From assembly GCF_002806975.1 (NCBI RefSeq), contig NZ_NIHD01000004.1:124001-188000 (forward strand): 64,000 nucleotides of DNA. The letters run 5' to 3'. The position numbers and the translations under genes are program-made. Source of the DNA: Marinobacter aromaticivorans (lineage in GTDB: Bacteria; Pseudomonadota; Gammaproteobacteria; Pseudomonadales; Oleiphilaceae). This document shows positions 1 to 10,770 of this stretch, in pieces. Position 1 is the first letter of the stretch. Every line of letters starts with the position of its first letter. The notes beneath the pieces were generated by a model. The model saw nothing but the letters and a program-made list of their open reading frames with translations, had not been told where the DNA came from and made no database searches.

Positions 1-19
1 ATTTCACGATCAGCCCAAG

Positions 20-25
20 TATAAT
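20..25 (+). promoter_or_regulatory. -10 box of the tRNA-Leu promoter
   Basis: A consensus TATAAT lies 17 bases before the mature tRNA-Leu start. The matching -35 element would fall at or beyond the left edge of the window, so only half of the promoter is visible. Confidence 0.6.
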
Positions 26-41
26 CCCCCCACTCTTCGTT

Positions 42-128
42 GGCGGCGTGGTGAAATTGGTAGACACGACGGATTCAAAATCCGTTGGGGTAAAACCCGT
101 GGCGGTTCGAGTCCGCCCGCCGCTACCA
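42..128 (+). tRNA. tRNA-Leu (anticodon CAA)
   Basis: The acceptor stem pairs positions 42-48 with 118-124 (the first pair is G-U). The anticodon stem ACGGA/TCCGT encloses the loop TTCAAAA at 74-80, giving anticodon CAA at 76-78, which reads UUG. There is a long variable arm (class II tRNA), a GGTTCGAGTCC T-arm, and an encoded CCA at 126-128. It stands alone, 41 bases before queA. Confidence 0.95.
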
Positions 129-169
129 TATTCAAGTCGCAGATAGCGGCTCCGTGAACAGCCCGGTCC

Positions 170-2418
<2,249 letters not shown>

Positions 2419-2446
2419 ATTATTATTTAATCAACGGAGAGTTTTG

Positions 2447-2812
2447 ATGAAATCAGTCAAGTTGTTTCTGGCCGGCCTGATGGCCATGCTACCCGCGCTG
2501 GCAATGGCTCAGGAAGGTGCCCCGGCTGGCGGCATGGGTGTTATGGGCCAGGTTATCTTTTTTGCCGGTTTTATTCTGATTTTCTATTTCCTGATCTGGC
2601 GCCCCCAGTCCAAGCGTGCCAAGGAACACAAGGCGCTGATGTCTGGCCTAAACAAGGGTGATGAGGTGGTTACCTCCGGTGGCATTGCCGGTAAAATCAC
2701 CAAGGTGTCTGACGATTTCATTGTTGTTGAGATTGCCGACAATGTTGAAGTGAAGGTACAGAAAGTGGCTGTTGCCGCCGCACTGCCTAAAGGTACGCTC
2801 AAAGATATCTGA
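2447..2812 (+). CDS. yajC: Sec translocase accessory subunit YajC
   Basis: YajC is the small membrane partner of SecDF. The 121-residue product has a Sec-type signal-like N-terminus ending near Ala-Met-Ala-Gln, a second strongly hydrophobic segment (IFFAGFILIFYFLIW, about residues 36-50), then the conserved RPQSKRAKEHKALMSGLNKG cytoplasmic motif. The start at 2447 is set by GGAGAG at 2436-2441. An in-frame ATG twelve codons upstream (2411) lies inside tgt and lacks a site. It is followed by secD and secF as in many gammaproteobacteria. Confidence 0.95.
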   Translation: MKSVKLFLAGLMAMLPALAMAQEGAPAGGMGVMGQVIFFAGFILIFYFLIWRPQSKRAKEHKALMSGLNKGDEVVTSGGIAGKITKVSDDFIVVEIADNVEVKVQKVAVAAALPKGTLKDI

Positions 2813-2875
2813 GCAAGGACTCTCCGGCCAGCCCTGATACCTGCTGGCCTGAACCTTTCTGGCTGAAACACCAAG

Positions 2876-2893
2876 GCCGGCCCCCGGGCCGGC
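2876..2893 (+). promoter_or_regulatory. GC-rich hairpin before secD
   Basis: GCCGGCCC (2876-2883) and GGGCCGGC (2886-2893) form an eight-pair helix with almost no loop, 13 bases before the secD ATG and just upstream of its AAGGGA ribosome-binding site. There is no T tract, so it is not a standard terminator. It may tune secD translation or protect the transcript. Confidence 0.35.
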
Positions 2894-2906
2894 TACAAGG
2901 GATCCC

Positions 2907-4781
2907 ATGCTGAACAAGTATCCGCTCTGGAAAAACCTGCTTATCCTGATCGCAATCGTGATCGGGTTTATCTACGCATTGCCCAACCTGTTTCCCGATG
3001 ATTACGCTGTGCAGATCACCGGTGCCCGCAGCAGCACCGAAGTGGATGCTGCGGTGCTCGAAAGAGCCGTTAAAGCACTGGAATCGGATGGTATTGAGAT
3101 AAAAAGCAGTTCGCTCGATGATCGTGATGCGCTCATCCGGTTAACCAGCTCTGATGATCAGTTGCGTGCCCGGCCAGTGGTGCAGGCGGCTCTCGGTAAC
3201 GATTATCTGGTTGCCCTGAATATGGCGGCTTCTACACCTGCCTGGTTGAAAAGCCTGGGCGCCGGCCCTATGAAACTCGGCCTTGATCTGCGTGGTGGTG
3301 TTCACTTCCTGCTGGAGGTGGATATGGACACGGCTGTCGGGCAGAGGCTCGAAGCCGTATCCGGGCAAATCAAGCGCGAGCTTCGCGAGGAGCGTATACG
3401 CTACCGGGGCGGAGATGTGGAAGGTAACCGTAACATCGTCCTGTCGTTCCGCGATAAGGCATCACGTACCGAGGCCTTCAACCTGATCAAACGCCAGTAC
3501 AACGAGTTTCTGTTGGATGAAAGAACCAGCGGTGACGAGTTCCAGATTGTTCTTACCCTTTCCGAAGGTGAAGTAAACGCCATCCGCAAGTACGCTCTCG
3601 AACAGAACCTGACGACCATTCGTAACCGGGTGAATGAACTCGGGGTTGCAGAACCGCTGGTTCAGCAACAGGGTGCCGACCGGATTATTGTGGAACTTCC
3701 GGGTGTGCAGGATACAGCCCAGGCCAAACGGGTTCTTGGTGCAACTGCCAACCTTGAGTTCCGTATGGAAGCGCGCCAGGATGCGCCGGCCAGCGAGACT
3801 GAACAGTTCAGCTTCCGGGATGACCCCCAGCGCACCGCCCGTCTTGAGCGTGAAGTGATTGCCACCGGTAACAATGTCGCCAATGCGCAACAGGCGTTCG
3901 ACGAAAATGGCCAACCCCAGGTCAATATAACGATGGATTCGATAGGGGGCGATTTGATGAATCGCGCCACACGCAATGCCATAGGTCGGCGCATGGCGGT
4001 TCTGTTTATCGAGTTCCGCACTGAAACCGAAACCAGAATGGTAGACGGTGAGCCGGTTGAAACAGAGAAGCGGGTTGTGGAGAAGGGCATTATCAGCCTT
4101 GCAACTGTTCAGTCTGCTTTGGGAAGCAGTTTCCGTATCACGGGGCTGGATTCCATTCCGGAGGCTGCCGAGCTTGCACTGCTTTTGCGGGCGGGTGCAC
4201 TGGCCGCGCCCATGTACTTCGTTCAGGAACGCACCATCGGCCCCAGCCTGGGGCAGAAGAATATTGATGCCGGGATGATGTCGGTGGGGCTTGGCTTTGT
4301 TCTTGTTCTGCTTTACATGCTGGTTTATTACCGCGGATTCGGTTTGGTGGCAAATATTGCCCTGACCATCAACCTGATGCTTCTGATCGCCTGTATGTCC
4401 ATCCTCTCTGCCACTCTGACGTTGCCGGGTATCGCCGGTATCGTATTAACGGTGGGCATGGCGGTAGACGCCAATGTGCTCATATTTGAGCGCATAAAAG
4501 AAGAATTGAAATCGGGCGTATCACCCCAGCTTGCCATCAATGCCGGTTATTCCCGCGCCTTTGTTTCCATATTTGATGCCAACATAACCACCCTGCTGGT
4601 TGCGATCATTCTGTTCGCGATGGGCACGGGCCCGGTTAAAGGCTTTGCAGTAACGCTTTGCATCGGGATTCTTACATCGATGTTCTCGGGGCTGATGGTC
4701 AGCCGGAGTATCGTCAATATGGTTTATGGCGGCCGCAGGGTCGAGAAGCTGTCGATCGGAGGAAAGCTCGCCAATGTCTGA
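2907..4781 (+). CDS. secD: Protein translocase subunit SecD
   Basis: SecD is an inner-membrane RND-type protein that uses proton motive force with SecF to pull proteins across late in Sec export. The 624-residue product has one N-terminal membrane helix (about residues 10-28), a large periplasmic part containing the GLDLRGGVHFLLEVD motif (near residue 125) and P1 domain, then a C-terminal five-helix membrane region with VGMAVDANVLIFERIKEE, the signature carrying conserved membrane acidic and Asn residues. Its length matches the E. coli protein (615). secF begins within its last codons. Confidence 0.97.
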   Translation: MLNKYPLWKNLLILIAIVIGFIYALPNLFPDDYAVQITGARSSTEVDAAVLERAVKALESDGIEIKSSSLDDRDALIRLTSSDDQLRARPVVQAALGNDYLVALNMAASTPAWLKSLGAGPMKLGLDLRGGVHFLLEVDMDTAVGQRLEAVSGQIKRELREERIRYRGGDVEGNRNIVLSFRDKASRTEAFNLIKRQYNEFLLDERTSGDEFQIVLTLSEGEVNAIRKYALEQNLTTIRNRVNELGVAEPLVQQQGADRIIVELPGVQDTAQAKRVLGATANLEFRMEARQDAPASETEQFSFRDDPQRTARLEREVIATGNNVANAQQAFDENGQPQVNITMDSIGGDLMNRATRNAIGRRMAVLFIEFRTETETRMVDGEPVETEKRVVEKGIISLATVQSALGSSFRITGLDSIPEAAELALLLRAGALAAPMYFVQERTIGPSLGQKNIDAGMMSVGLGFVLVLLYMLVYYRGFGLVANIALTINLMLLIACMSILSATLTLPGIAGIVLTVGMAVDANVLIFERIKEELKSGVSPQLAINAGYSRAFVSIFDANITTLLVAIILFAMGTGPVKGFAVTLCIGILTSMFSGLMVSRSIVNMVYGGRRVEKLSIGGKLANV

Positions 4782-5727
4782 TGATCAGAAGAAGTCGTTT
4801 GATTTTATGGGGTTCCGGAAGCTCGCTTCCGTATTCTCCATTGTGCTGGTTGTTGCGTCGGTTGTTCTGTTGGGCGTTCGTGGCCTTAATTATGGCATGG
4901 ACTTCACCGGCGGTACCTCCGTGGAACTGGAATATGCAGAAGCACCACAGTTGGACGTGGTTCGCTCGACGCTTACGGATGCGGGCTATGATCAGTTTGT
5001 AGTGCAGAATTTCGGTGCCGACACGATTGTGCTGGTGCGCCTGGCAGAGGCTGGTAACGATAAGCTGGCAGAGGAAGTTGCCCAGGTCCTGGCTGCGACC
5101 GGTGATGATCTCGAGCTGATCAGCTCAGAGTTTGTGGGGTCTCAGGTTGGTGACGAACTTAAGGAAGAAAGCGGGCTTGGGCTTCTGATCGCACTTGCGG
5201 TTGTACTCATTTACGTGGGTATGCGGTTCCAGTTCAAGTTCGGGATTGCGTCTGTCGTGCCTTTGGCACACGACGTGATTATTATTCTTGGCGTTTTCGC
5301 GTTGTTTCAGTGGACATTCGATCTTACCGTACTTGCGGCACTGCTCGCGGTTATTGGTTATTCGCTGAACGATACCATTGTTGTAGCAGACCGGATCCGT
5401 GAGAACTTCCGAAAAATGCGGGTGGGTGAACCCTGGGATATCATCAACGAGTCGATCCATCAGACTATAGCCCGTACCATAAATACCTCAGGAACTACGC
5501 TGGTGGTTCTCCTGGCACTGTATTTCCTGGGTGGTGAAGCCATCAATAACTTTGCGCTTGCGTTGATTATTGGCGTGGTGGTTGGTACCTACTCATCCAT
5601 CTACGTATCTGCAAACCTGTTAATGGTTATGGGAGTGTCCCGTGAGGACCTTATGGTTCCGGCCAAAGAAGGTTTGGCCGATGCGGAAGAGGACGAGCAG
5701 CCACCCGAGTGGCTCAATCGCATGTAA
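4774..5727 (+). CDS. secF: Protein translocase subunit SecF
   Basis: SecF is the partner of SecD in the inner membrane. The 317-residue protein starts at the ATG that overlaps the last 8 bases of secD and follows GGAGGA at 4758-4763; an earlier in-frame ATG at 4726 lies deep in secD and is unlikely. The family features are an N-terminal helix, the MDFTGGTSVELEY motif (about residues 42-54) and the membrane motif IGYSLNDTIVVADRIRENF. The acidic C-terminal tail (AEEDEQPPEWLNRM) is cytoplasmic. A strong terminator follows. Confidence 0.97.
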   Translation: MSDDQKKSFDFMGFRKLASVFSIVLVVASVVLLGVRGLNYGMDFTGGTSVELEYAEAPQLDVVRSTLTDAGYDQFVVQNFGADTIVLVRLAEAGNDKLAEEVAQVLAATGDDLELISSEFVGSQVGDELKEESGLGLLIALAVVLIYVGMRFQFKFGIASVVPLAHDVIIILGVFALFQWTFDLTVLAALLAVIGYSLNDTIVVADRIRENFRKMRVGEPWDIINESIHQTIARTINTSGTTLVVLLALYFLGGEAINNFALALIIGVVVGTYSSIYVSANLLMVMGVSREDLMVPAKEGLADAEEDEQPPEWLNRM

Positions 5728-5760
5728 TCCCTGATTCTTCCTGGAAATGCTTTCCGGGAT

Positions 5761-5798
5761 ACAAAAAAACCGCCAACTGGACAGTGGCGGTTTTTTGT
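5761..5798 (+). terminator. Bidirectional terminator between secF and the suhB-like gene
   Basis: An ACAAAAAACCGCCA arm pairs with TGGCGGTTTTTTGT around a short loop. The A tract on one side and T tract on the other let it end both the secDF transcript and the converging suhB-like gene. Confidence 0.9.
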
Positions 5799-5849
5799 AT
5801 CCTTTTTTGTACCTTTACATCGGCCCTGGCCACAGAACCGGGGTAGGTG

Positions 5850-6650
5850 TCATGCGGGAATGCGGCCACGGAACGGATGCAGGATTTTCAGCACTTCGCG
5901 GAACAGTTTGGGGTTCGCAACCACCAGTTGGCGGGCGTTGTCGGTTGAGGGGTTGCCTGAGAAATCGGCACTGAGTGCGCCAGACTCCATGGCCAGAGTT
6001 ACGCCAAAATCAAGATCGGCTGCTTCCGGGCGAAAGATAACGGCTGCATCCAGAAGGCCTGCAGATACCCGGGCAATATCCAGAACCACACAACCTGAAG
6101 TGCGAAACATGGAAGCGTTCTGGGCCAGTACTGCCGCTATTTCGCCCCATAGAAGTGCGTTGTCGCTCTTGCGTGCCTGATCCAGCAGGTTGGTCGCAAA
6201 AGCTGCATTCTCTGTGTACCGCACATCCGAGACCCTGACTCTGCGGCTGTTTAATGCCGCGCCACGCCCACGGCTGGCTGAATATTCCTCACCGGTAACC
6301 GGGTTCACCAGCAGAAGGTTTTCCGTACGGTTATTCTTCTTCTGTGCCAGAACCAGGGCAAATTCCGGAATGCCTCTGAGGAAGTTTTCGCGCCCCATTA
6401 CCGGGAAAATATGCCAGCTTCTTTCACTGGCCCCGGCATTTGCTTCATTGAGTGGAGCGATGCTGTGATCCTTGTAAGCCTTTTCAAGCTGCTCGGCGAA
6501 ATTGTCATAGATTGACTGTTCCACCCGTTCCAGTTGGCGACGACGCTCTTCGCCGTCCTTTCCAACAGGCTCCTGGCGTTCGAAGTGGGCTTTCAGGTAA
6601 TCCGACCCCTGGCGTGCGACGCGCAGGGCCATTTTAATAGCTGGTTGCAT
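5850..6650 (-). CDS. suhB: SuhB/inositol monophosphatase-family protein with degenerate active site
   Basis: The place (beside trmJ) and overall fold are those of SuhB: an ungapped match to the E. coli segment from Trp-Val-Ile-Asp-Pro to NF..LP.FA, plus GEEYSASRGRGAALN, FRTSGCVVLDIARVSAGLLDA and a C-terminal NP.L. segment, at a normal 266 residues. The catalytic metal ligands are changed: the Asp-Pro-Leu-Asp-Gly-Thr motif reads FPVMGR (residues 82-87) and the upstream Glu-Glu reads Leu-Asn (67-68). Phosphatase activity therefore looks lost. E. coli SuhB also works with NusA in rRNA antitermination, a role reported not to need catalysis; that this protein keeps that role is my inference. The reading frame is intact, so it is not an obvious pseudogene. 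Confidence 0.85.
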   Translation of the reverse strand: MQPAIKMALRVARQGSDYLKAHFERQEPVGKDGEERRRQLERVEQSIYDNFAEQLEKAYKDHSIAPLNEANAGASERSWHIFPVMGRENFLRGIPEFALVLAQKKNNRTENLLLVNPVTGEEYSASRGRGAALNSRRVRVSDVRYTENAAFATNLLDQARKSDNALLWGEIAAVLAQNASMFRTSGCVVLDIARVSAGLLDAAVIFRPEAADLDFGVTLAMESGALSADFSGNPSTDNARQLVVANPKLFREVLKILHPFRGRIPA

Positions 6651-6861
6651 CTGAGAGTTCGTTATCCGGGTGTGTGAAGGCCCGACATGATAGCAAAAGA
6701 TCGCCCTCCTTGTCTGTTTTTTGACTCAGGAAAAGCACGGATAAGCGGGTATTCGGGGGCGCAGAAAGCGCTCGCTTTCTGCTATCATTGCCGCCCGTAA
6801 ACGATAACCTTGGACCAAGTCGCTAATGCATAAGCCATCCCCGCCTCTGGAAGGGCCGGAC
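6651..6861. promoter_or_regulatory. Divergent promoter region between suhB-like gene and trmJ
   Basis: Both strands carry the string GCTATCAT: -10-like TATCAT at 6687-6692 facing suhB and at 6783-6788 facing trmJ. Neither has a good -35 at the usual distance. I treat the region as a divergent promoter pair with only the -10 elements supported. Confidence 0.4.
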
Positions 6862-7689
6862 ATGTTTCAGGATCAGATCCGCATTGTTCTGGTTGAGACC
6901 TCTCATTCAGGGAACATCGGAGCTGTTGCCAGGGCCATGAAGAATATGGGGCTTGGCAATTTGTGGCTGGTCAATCCGAATTCTTTCCCGGATGAAGCTT
7001 CCTATGCCCGTGCGGCGGGTGCATCCGATATACTCGACCGGGCCCAGGTGGTGGGCACCCTGGGCGAAGCCCTGGGAGACTGTGTGCTGGTGATGGGCAC
7101 AAGCGCCCGGGATCGCAAAATACCCTGGCCGGTGATGCCGCCATCGGAAGCGGTCGCGGTGGCAAGTGATCACAGTCGTGAAGGGGCAGTGGCCCTGGTT
7201 TTCGGGCGCGAAAATCATGGTTTGAGCAATGATGAACTGCATCGTTGTCACTATCATATCCATATCCCGTCAAACCCGGATTACAGTTCACTCAATCTGG
7301 CGATGGCCGTTCAGGTTATGTGTTACGAGTTACGCATGTTTTACCTGCGTAACCTTGAAGATAGCGATGGCAGACCCGACTTGAGGTCCATGAAGGCGCC
7401 CGGTGATGCAGGCTGGGATGTTCCCCCGGCAAAGGTTGCGGATGTCGAGGGGTTCTTCGGTCACCTTGAACAGACGCTTCATGATGTCAGTTTCCATCGA
7501 CGCGACAATCCCAGGCAGCTGATGTCCCGCTTGCGCAGGCTGTTTCAGCGGGCACAGCTTGATCAGATGGAAATCAATATTCTCCGGGGTATCCTGAGCG
7601 CGGTGCAAAAGGCCGCCGGAGCGCAGGAAAGTACGAAACCAACTGAGGCCGGTGCCGAGCCGGCCAGACAGGAAGATGGCCATGTTTAG
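6862..7689 (+). CDS. trmJ: tRNA (cytidine/uridine-2'-O-)-methyltransferase TrmJ
   Basis: TrmJ methylates the 2'-O of residue 32 in several tRNAs. The product (275 residues) is a SPOUT-class methyltransferase: [21 protein letters not shown] at the N-terminus, [13 protein letters not shown] in the middle and [17 protein letters not shown], the knot motif that binds SAM. A C-terminal extension of about 100 residues fits the dimerising tRNA-binding tail. The ATG at 6862 follows GGAAGG at 6849-6854 and matches the E. coli start; an earlier ATG at 6826 lacks a site. Its end overlaps cysE. Confidence 0.96.
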   Translation: MFQDQIRIVLVETSHSGNIGAVARAMKNMGLGNLWLVNPNSFPDEASYARAAGASDILDRAQVVGTLGEALGDCVLVMGTSARDRKIPWPVMPPSEAVAVASDHSREGAVALVFGRENHGLSNDELHRCHYHIHIPSNPDYSSLNLAMAVQVMCYELRMFYLRNLEDSDGRPDLRSMKAPGDAGWDVPPAKVADVEGFFGHLEQTLHDVSFHRRDNPRQLMSRLRRLFQRAQLDQMEINILRGILSAVQKAAGAQESTKPTEAGAEPARQEDGHV

Positions 7690-8455
7690 GCATTTGCGTG
7701 AAGATATAAAAAGCGTATTTCACAGGGATCCTGCTGCCAGGAATACCTTTGAGGTGCTCACCAATTACCCGGGGCTGCATGCCCTTCTGATACACCGTTT
7801 TTCCCACTGGCTGTGGAACAGGGGGCTGAAATGGCTGGCGCGTACCATTTCCACGCTGGCCCGGTGGTTTACCGGTATAGAGATACACCCGGGCGCAACC
7901 ATTGGCAGGCGGTTTTTTATCGACCATGGCATGGGCGTGGTAATCGGCGAGACGACCGTCATTGGTGATGATGTTACGCTGTATCAGGGGGTCACGCTTG
8001 GCGGTACAAGCTGGAACAAGGGCAAGCGCCACCCCACGATCGGTGATCGTGTTGTTGTTGGTGCTGGTGCAAAAATTCTGGGGCCTTTCGAGGTGGGCGA
8101 AGATGCCAAGATCGGTTCCAACTCCGTTGTAACAAAAGCGGTTCCTGCCGGTGCCACGGTAGTAGGTATTCCGGGCCGGATTATTGTAAAACAGAAATCC
8201 GAAGACGATGCCCGCCGCAAGGTCATGGAAGAGCGTATGGGCTTTGACGCATACGGAGTAACAGAAGAAATGCCAGACCCGGTTGCCCGCTCCGTGCGCG
8301 CATTGCTCGATCATATGCATGCCGTGGATGATCGCATTGAGATTATGTGCAAGGCGCTTCGTAAGGTGAACAGTGAATATCAGAACGGCAAGTTGCCTGA
8401 ACTGGATGAAGAGGACTTCGATTGCGTGCGGGATGAGAGCCAGGATCGCGGCTGA
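7682..8455 (+). CDS. cysE: Serine O-acetyltransferase CysE
   Basis: CysE makes O-acetylserine from serine and acetyl-CoA, the first step of cysteine synthesis. The 257-residue protein has a short helical N-terminal domain and then the left-handed beta-helix of hexapeptide repeats with the active-site His in [17 protein letters not shown] and the [20 protein letters not shown] loop. It is the shorter Pseudomonas-type form. The start at 7682 follows GGAAG at 7671-7675 and overlaps the trmJ stop. Cysteine supplied here is the substrate of IscS two genes downstream. Confidence 0.96.
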   Translation: MFRHLREDIKSVFHRDPAARNTFEVLTNYPGLHALLIHRFSHWLWNRGLKWLARTISTLARWFTGIEIHPGATIGRRFFIDHGMGVVIGETTVIGDDVTLYQGVTLGGTSWNKGKRHPTIGDRVVVGAGAKILGPFEVGEDAKIGSNSVVTKAVPAGATVVGIPGRIIVKQKSEDDARRKVMEERMGFDAYGVTEEMPDPVARSVRALLDHMHAVDDRIEIMCKALRKVNSEYQNGKLPELDEEDFDCVRDESQDRG

Positions 8456-8488
8456 ATACTTGACTGAAATAGTTGGTCAATTCATACT
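8456..8488 (+). promoter_or_regulatory. iscR promoter with type 1 IscR site
   Basis: A -35 TTGACT (8460-8465) and -10 CATACT (8483-8488) are separated by 17 bases. Positions 8456-8480 match the type 1 IscR operator as I recall it (ATA..YGACTRWWWYAGTC..) at about 21 of 25 positions, covering the -35 element. This fits repression by [2Fe-2S]-IscR of its own promoter. Confidence 0.65.
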
Positions 8489-8532
8489 CAGTCGCGTATA
8501 TCAAGATTCAATCCCATCACGGGGCTGATGCC

Positions 8533-9030
8533 ATGAAGTTGACAACCAAAGGCCGCTACGCTGTTACGGCAATGCTGGATCTTGCTCTCCATGGAGGGCA
8601 GGGACCGGTGACGCTTGCAGATATTTCAGCCCGCCAGGAAATTTCGCTTTCATATCTTGAGCAGCTTTTCTCGCGTCTTCGCCGTCGACAGCTGGTTACA
8701 AGTATCCGGGGCCCTGGTGGTGGATACCGTCTGAGCCGGGATGCGGACTGCATTTATATTGCCGACGTTGTCGATGCGGTCAGCGAATCTCTCGACACCA
8801 CTCGGTGCGGCAACAAAGGTGACTGCCAGAATGGCGAAAAGTGCCTGACACACCATCTGTGGTCAGACCTGAGTAGTCAGATTCATCAGTTTCTCAGCGA
8901 GATCAGTCTCGGCGATCTGATGAAAAGGCATGAAATCCGCCAGGTGGCGGACCGGCAGAACCGCCGCCAGACAGGCAGCGATTCTGACACGATTAATACC
9001 GAGCGTCTGAATGATCAGGCGCCCGCCTGA
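8533..9030 (+). CDS. iscR: Fe-S cluster-sensing transcriptional regulator IscR
   Basis: IscR is an Rrf2-family winged-helix repressor/activator that senses Fe-S status through a [2Fe-2S] cluster. The 165-residue product begins [20 protein letters not shown] and has the wing-helix motif up to [11 protein letters not shown]. All E. coli cluster ligands are conserved at identical positions: Cys92, Cys98, Cys104 and His107. The start at 8533 is set by homology; an earlier in-frame start at 8473 would lie in the operator region. A putative type 1 operator overlaps its promoter. iscS follows, but no other isc gene does. Confidence 0.96.
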   Translation: MKLTTKGRYAVTAMLDLALHGGQGPVTLADISARQEISLSYLEQLFSRLRRRQLVTSIRGPGGGYRLSRDADCIYIADVVDAVSESLDTTRCGNKGDCQNGEKCLTHHLWSDLSSQIHQFLSEISLGDLMKRHEIRQVADRQNRRQTGSDSDTINTERLNDQAPA

Positions 9031-9049
9031 TTCAAGCCCCTGTAAATTT

Positions 9050-10198
9050 ATGAAAAAGCCCGTTTATCTCGATTATGCGGCGACAACGCCCGTTGACCCT
9101 GCTGTTGCCGACGAAATGGTCAAATATCTCACGCCAGACGGTGTTTTTGGCAACCCGGCATCCCGCTCCCACGGTTTCGGATGGCAGGCAGAAGCTGCCG
9201 TGGAGTCTGCCCGGGGGCAGGTTGCCAGCCTGATTCATGCCGACCCGCGCGAAATTGTCTGGACGTCCGGCGCAACAGAATCGGACAATCTTGCGATAAA
9301 AGGCGCATTTGCCGACCTCGAAAATGCCCACCTGATCACCTCGACAGTTGAACACAAGGCCGTTGTAGATACCTGCAAATGGCTCGAAGCCCGGGGTCTT
9401 GATATTACCTGGTTGACACCTGGCCGCGATGGCATCGTGCAGCCGAAGCAAGTGTTTGAGGCACTGAAACCGGAAACACGGCTGGTAAGCCTGATGCTGG
9501 TTAATAATGAGCTGGGCTGTGTGACCGATGTAGCCACGATCGGCGCCGGGCTTCGCGAGCGTGGCGTGTTGTTTCATGTCGATGCCGCCCAGGCCGCCGG
9601 CAAGACTCCCGTGGACGTAACCGCCATGCCGATGGATCTGATGTCTCTCTCCGGCCATAAGGTTTATGGCCCTAAAGGTGTGGGGGCGCTTTATGTGAGG
9701 CGCTCGCCGGATGTACGCATAGAGGCACAGATTCACGGTGGCGGCCACGAACGCGGAATGCGTTCCGGGACCCTGCCAACGCACCAGATAGTCGGAATGG
9801 GCAAGGCCTTTGCCCTTGCCGAGTCGTGTCTTGATACAGAAATTGATCAGCTTGAGACCCTGCGTGCATCCTTCCTGGAAGGCTTGAAAGGCCTGGAGGG
9901 TGTCACGCTCAACGGCTCGGAAACCAACCGGGTACCAGGAATTATCAATCTGTCGTTTGATGGTGTTGATTCGGAATCCCTCATGCTGGGTCTCCGGAAT
10001 CTGGCGGTTTCATCCGGCTCCGCCTGCGCGTCCGCCACGGTTGAGCCTTCCTACGTTCTGCGTGGAATTGGGTTAAGCGACGAGCGCGCTCATCGTGCTT
10101 TGCGGTTTTCCATGGGGCGTTACACAACGGCCGAAGAAATGGCTTTTGCCAGTGCGGAAATTATTGAAGTTGTTACCCGCCTTCGCGCTGTGCGGTAG
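9050..10198 (+). CDS. iscS: Cysteine desulfurase IscS, lacking the usual C-terminal tail
   Basis: IscS is a PLP enzyme that takes sulfur from cysteine for Fe-S clusters, thiolated tRNA and other acceptors. The PLP Lys lies in [11 protein letters not shown] (about residue 204) and the persulfide Cys in SSGSACASA (Cys326). The sequence is close to E. coli IscS throughout but stops at RLRAVR, about 20 residues early; the missing tail includes the segment implicated in docking the scaffold IscU. The gene is 20 bases after iscR. The next gene is ndk, so iscU, iscA, hscB, hscA, fdx and iscX are absent from their usual place. Start by homology; 9011 would overlap iscR. Confidence 0.94.
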   Translation: MKKPVYLDYAATTPVDPAVADEMVKYLTPDGVFGNPASRSHGFGWQAEAAVESARGQVASLIHADPREIVWTSGATESDNLAIKGAFADLENAHLITSTVEHKAVVDTCKWLEARGLDITWLTPGRDGIVQPKQVFEALKPETRLVSLMLVNNELGCVTDVATIGAGLRERGVLFHVDAAQAAGKTPVDVTAMPMDLMSLSGHKVYGPKGVGALYVRRSPDVRIEAQIHGGGHERGMRSGTLPTHQIVGMGKAFALAESCLDTEIDQLETLRASFLEGLKGLEGVTLNGSETNRVPGIINLSFDGVDSESLMLGLRNLAVSSGSACASATVEPSYVLRGIGLSDERAHRALRFSMGRYTTAEEMAFASAEIIEVVTRLRAVR

Positions 10199-10218
10199 GC
10201 AGTGGCCCTCCGACTGCG

Positions 10219-10224
10219 TATAAT
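10219..10224 (+). promoter_or_regulatory. Possible ndk promoter -10 box
   Basis: A consensus TATAAT stands 57 bases before the ndk ATG in the short iscS-ndk gap. I find no good -35 element at the expected distance. Confidence 0.4.
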
Positions 10225-10280
10225 CGCAGGCCTGAATTTTACCCGTACCCCATTAATCCAGTCCCTGAAGGAGAAACACC

Positions 10281-10709
10281 ATGGCTACTGAGCGCACGCT
10301 TTCCATTATCAAGCCCGATGCCGTTGCAAAGAATGTGATTGGCGAAATCTACAGCCGTTTTGAAAAAGCCGGCCTGAGCATTGTTGCAGCCCGTATGATG
10401 CACCTCACTCAGGAGAAGGCTGAAGGCTTCTATGCCGAGCACAGGGAGCGTCCGTTCTTCAACGATCTGGTTGCATTCATGACATCCGGCCCTGTTGTTG
10501 TTCAGGTTCTGGAAGGAGAGGGCGCCATCCTGAAAAACCGCGATCTGATGGGTGCCACCAACCCTAAAGAAGCCGATCCCGGCACAATTCGCGCCGATTT
10601 TGCATCATCCATCGATGCGAATGCGGTTCATGGCTCTGATTCCGCAGCTTCTGCAGAGCGCGAAATCGCCTATTTTTTCAATGACAACGAAATCTGCCCG
10701 CGCGGCTGA
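10281..10709 (+). CDS. ndk: Nucleoside diphosphate kinase
   Basis: Ndk balances nucleoside triphosphate pools by passing phosphate from ATP through a phospho-histidine. The 142-residue protein has the family opening [15 protein letters not shown], the [18 protein letters not shown] nucleotide site and the catalytic His118 in [15 protein letters not shown] is well placed before the ATG. In related genomes the iscX end of the isc operon usually precedes it. Confidence 0.98.
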   Translation: MATERTLSIIKPDAVAKNVIGEIYSRFEKAGLSIVAARMMHLTQEKAEGFYAEHRERPFFNDLVAFMTSGPVVVQVLEGEGAILKNRDLMGATNPKEADPGTIRADFASSIDANAVHGSDSAASAEREIAYFFNDNEICPRG

Positions 10710-10718
10710 GATTGTTGC

Positions 10719-10743
10719 CCGGGGCTGCCTGTGGCAGCCCCGG
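10719..10743 (+). terminator. Strong hairpin between ndk and rlmN
   Basis: CCGGGGCTGCC and GGCAGCCCCGG form a perfect 11-pair stem with a three-base loop. No T tract follows, so it may be an inefficient terminator, an attenuator, or a 3' stabiliser of ndk mRNA. Confidence 0.5.
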
Positions 10744-10770
10744 CATTGGTTATCTGATTGAGGTTATAAA

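Noticed and set aside
5850..6650. The suhB-like gene as a pseudogene
   Set aside because: The frame is full length with conserved structural segments and a normal start and stop; only the catalytic residues differ, which points to changed function rather than decay.
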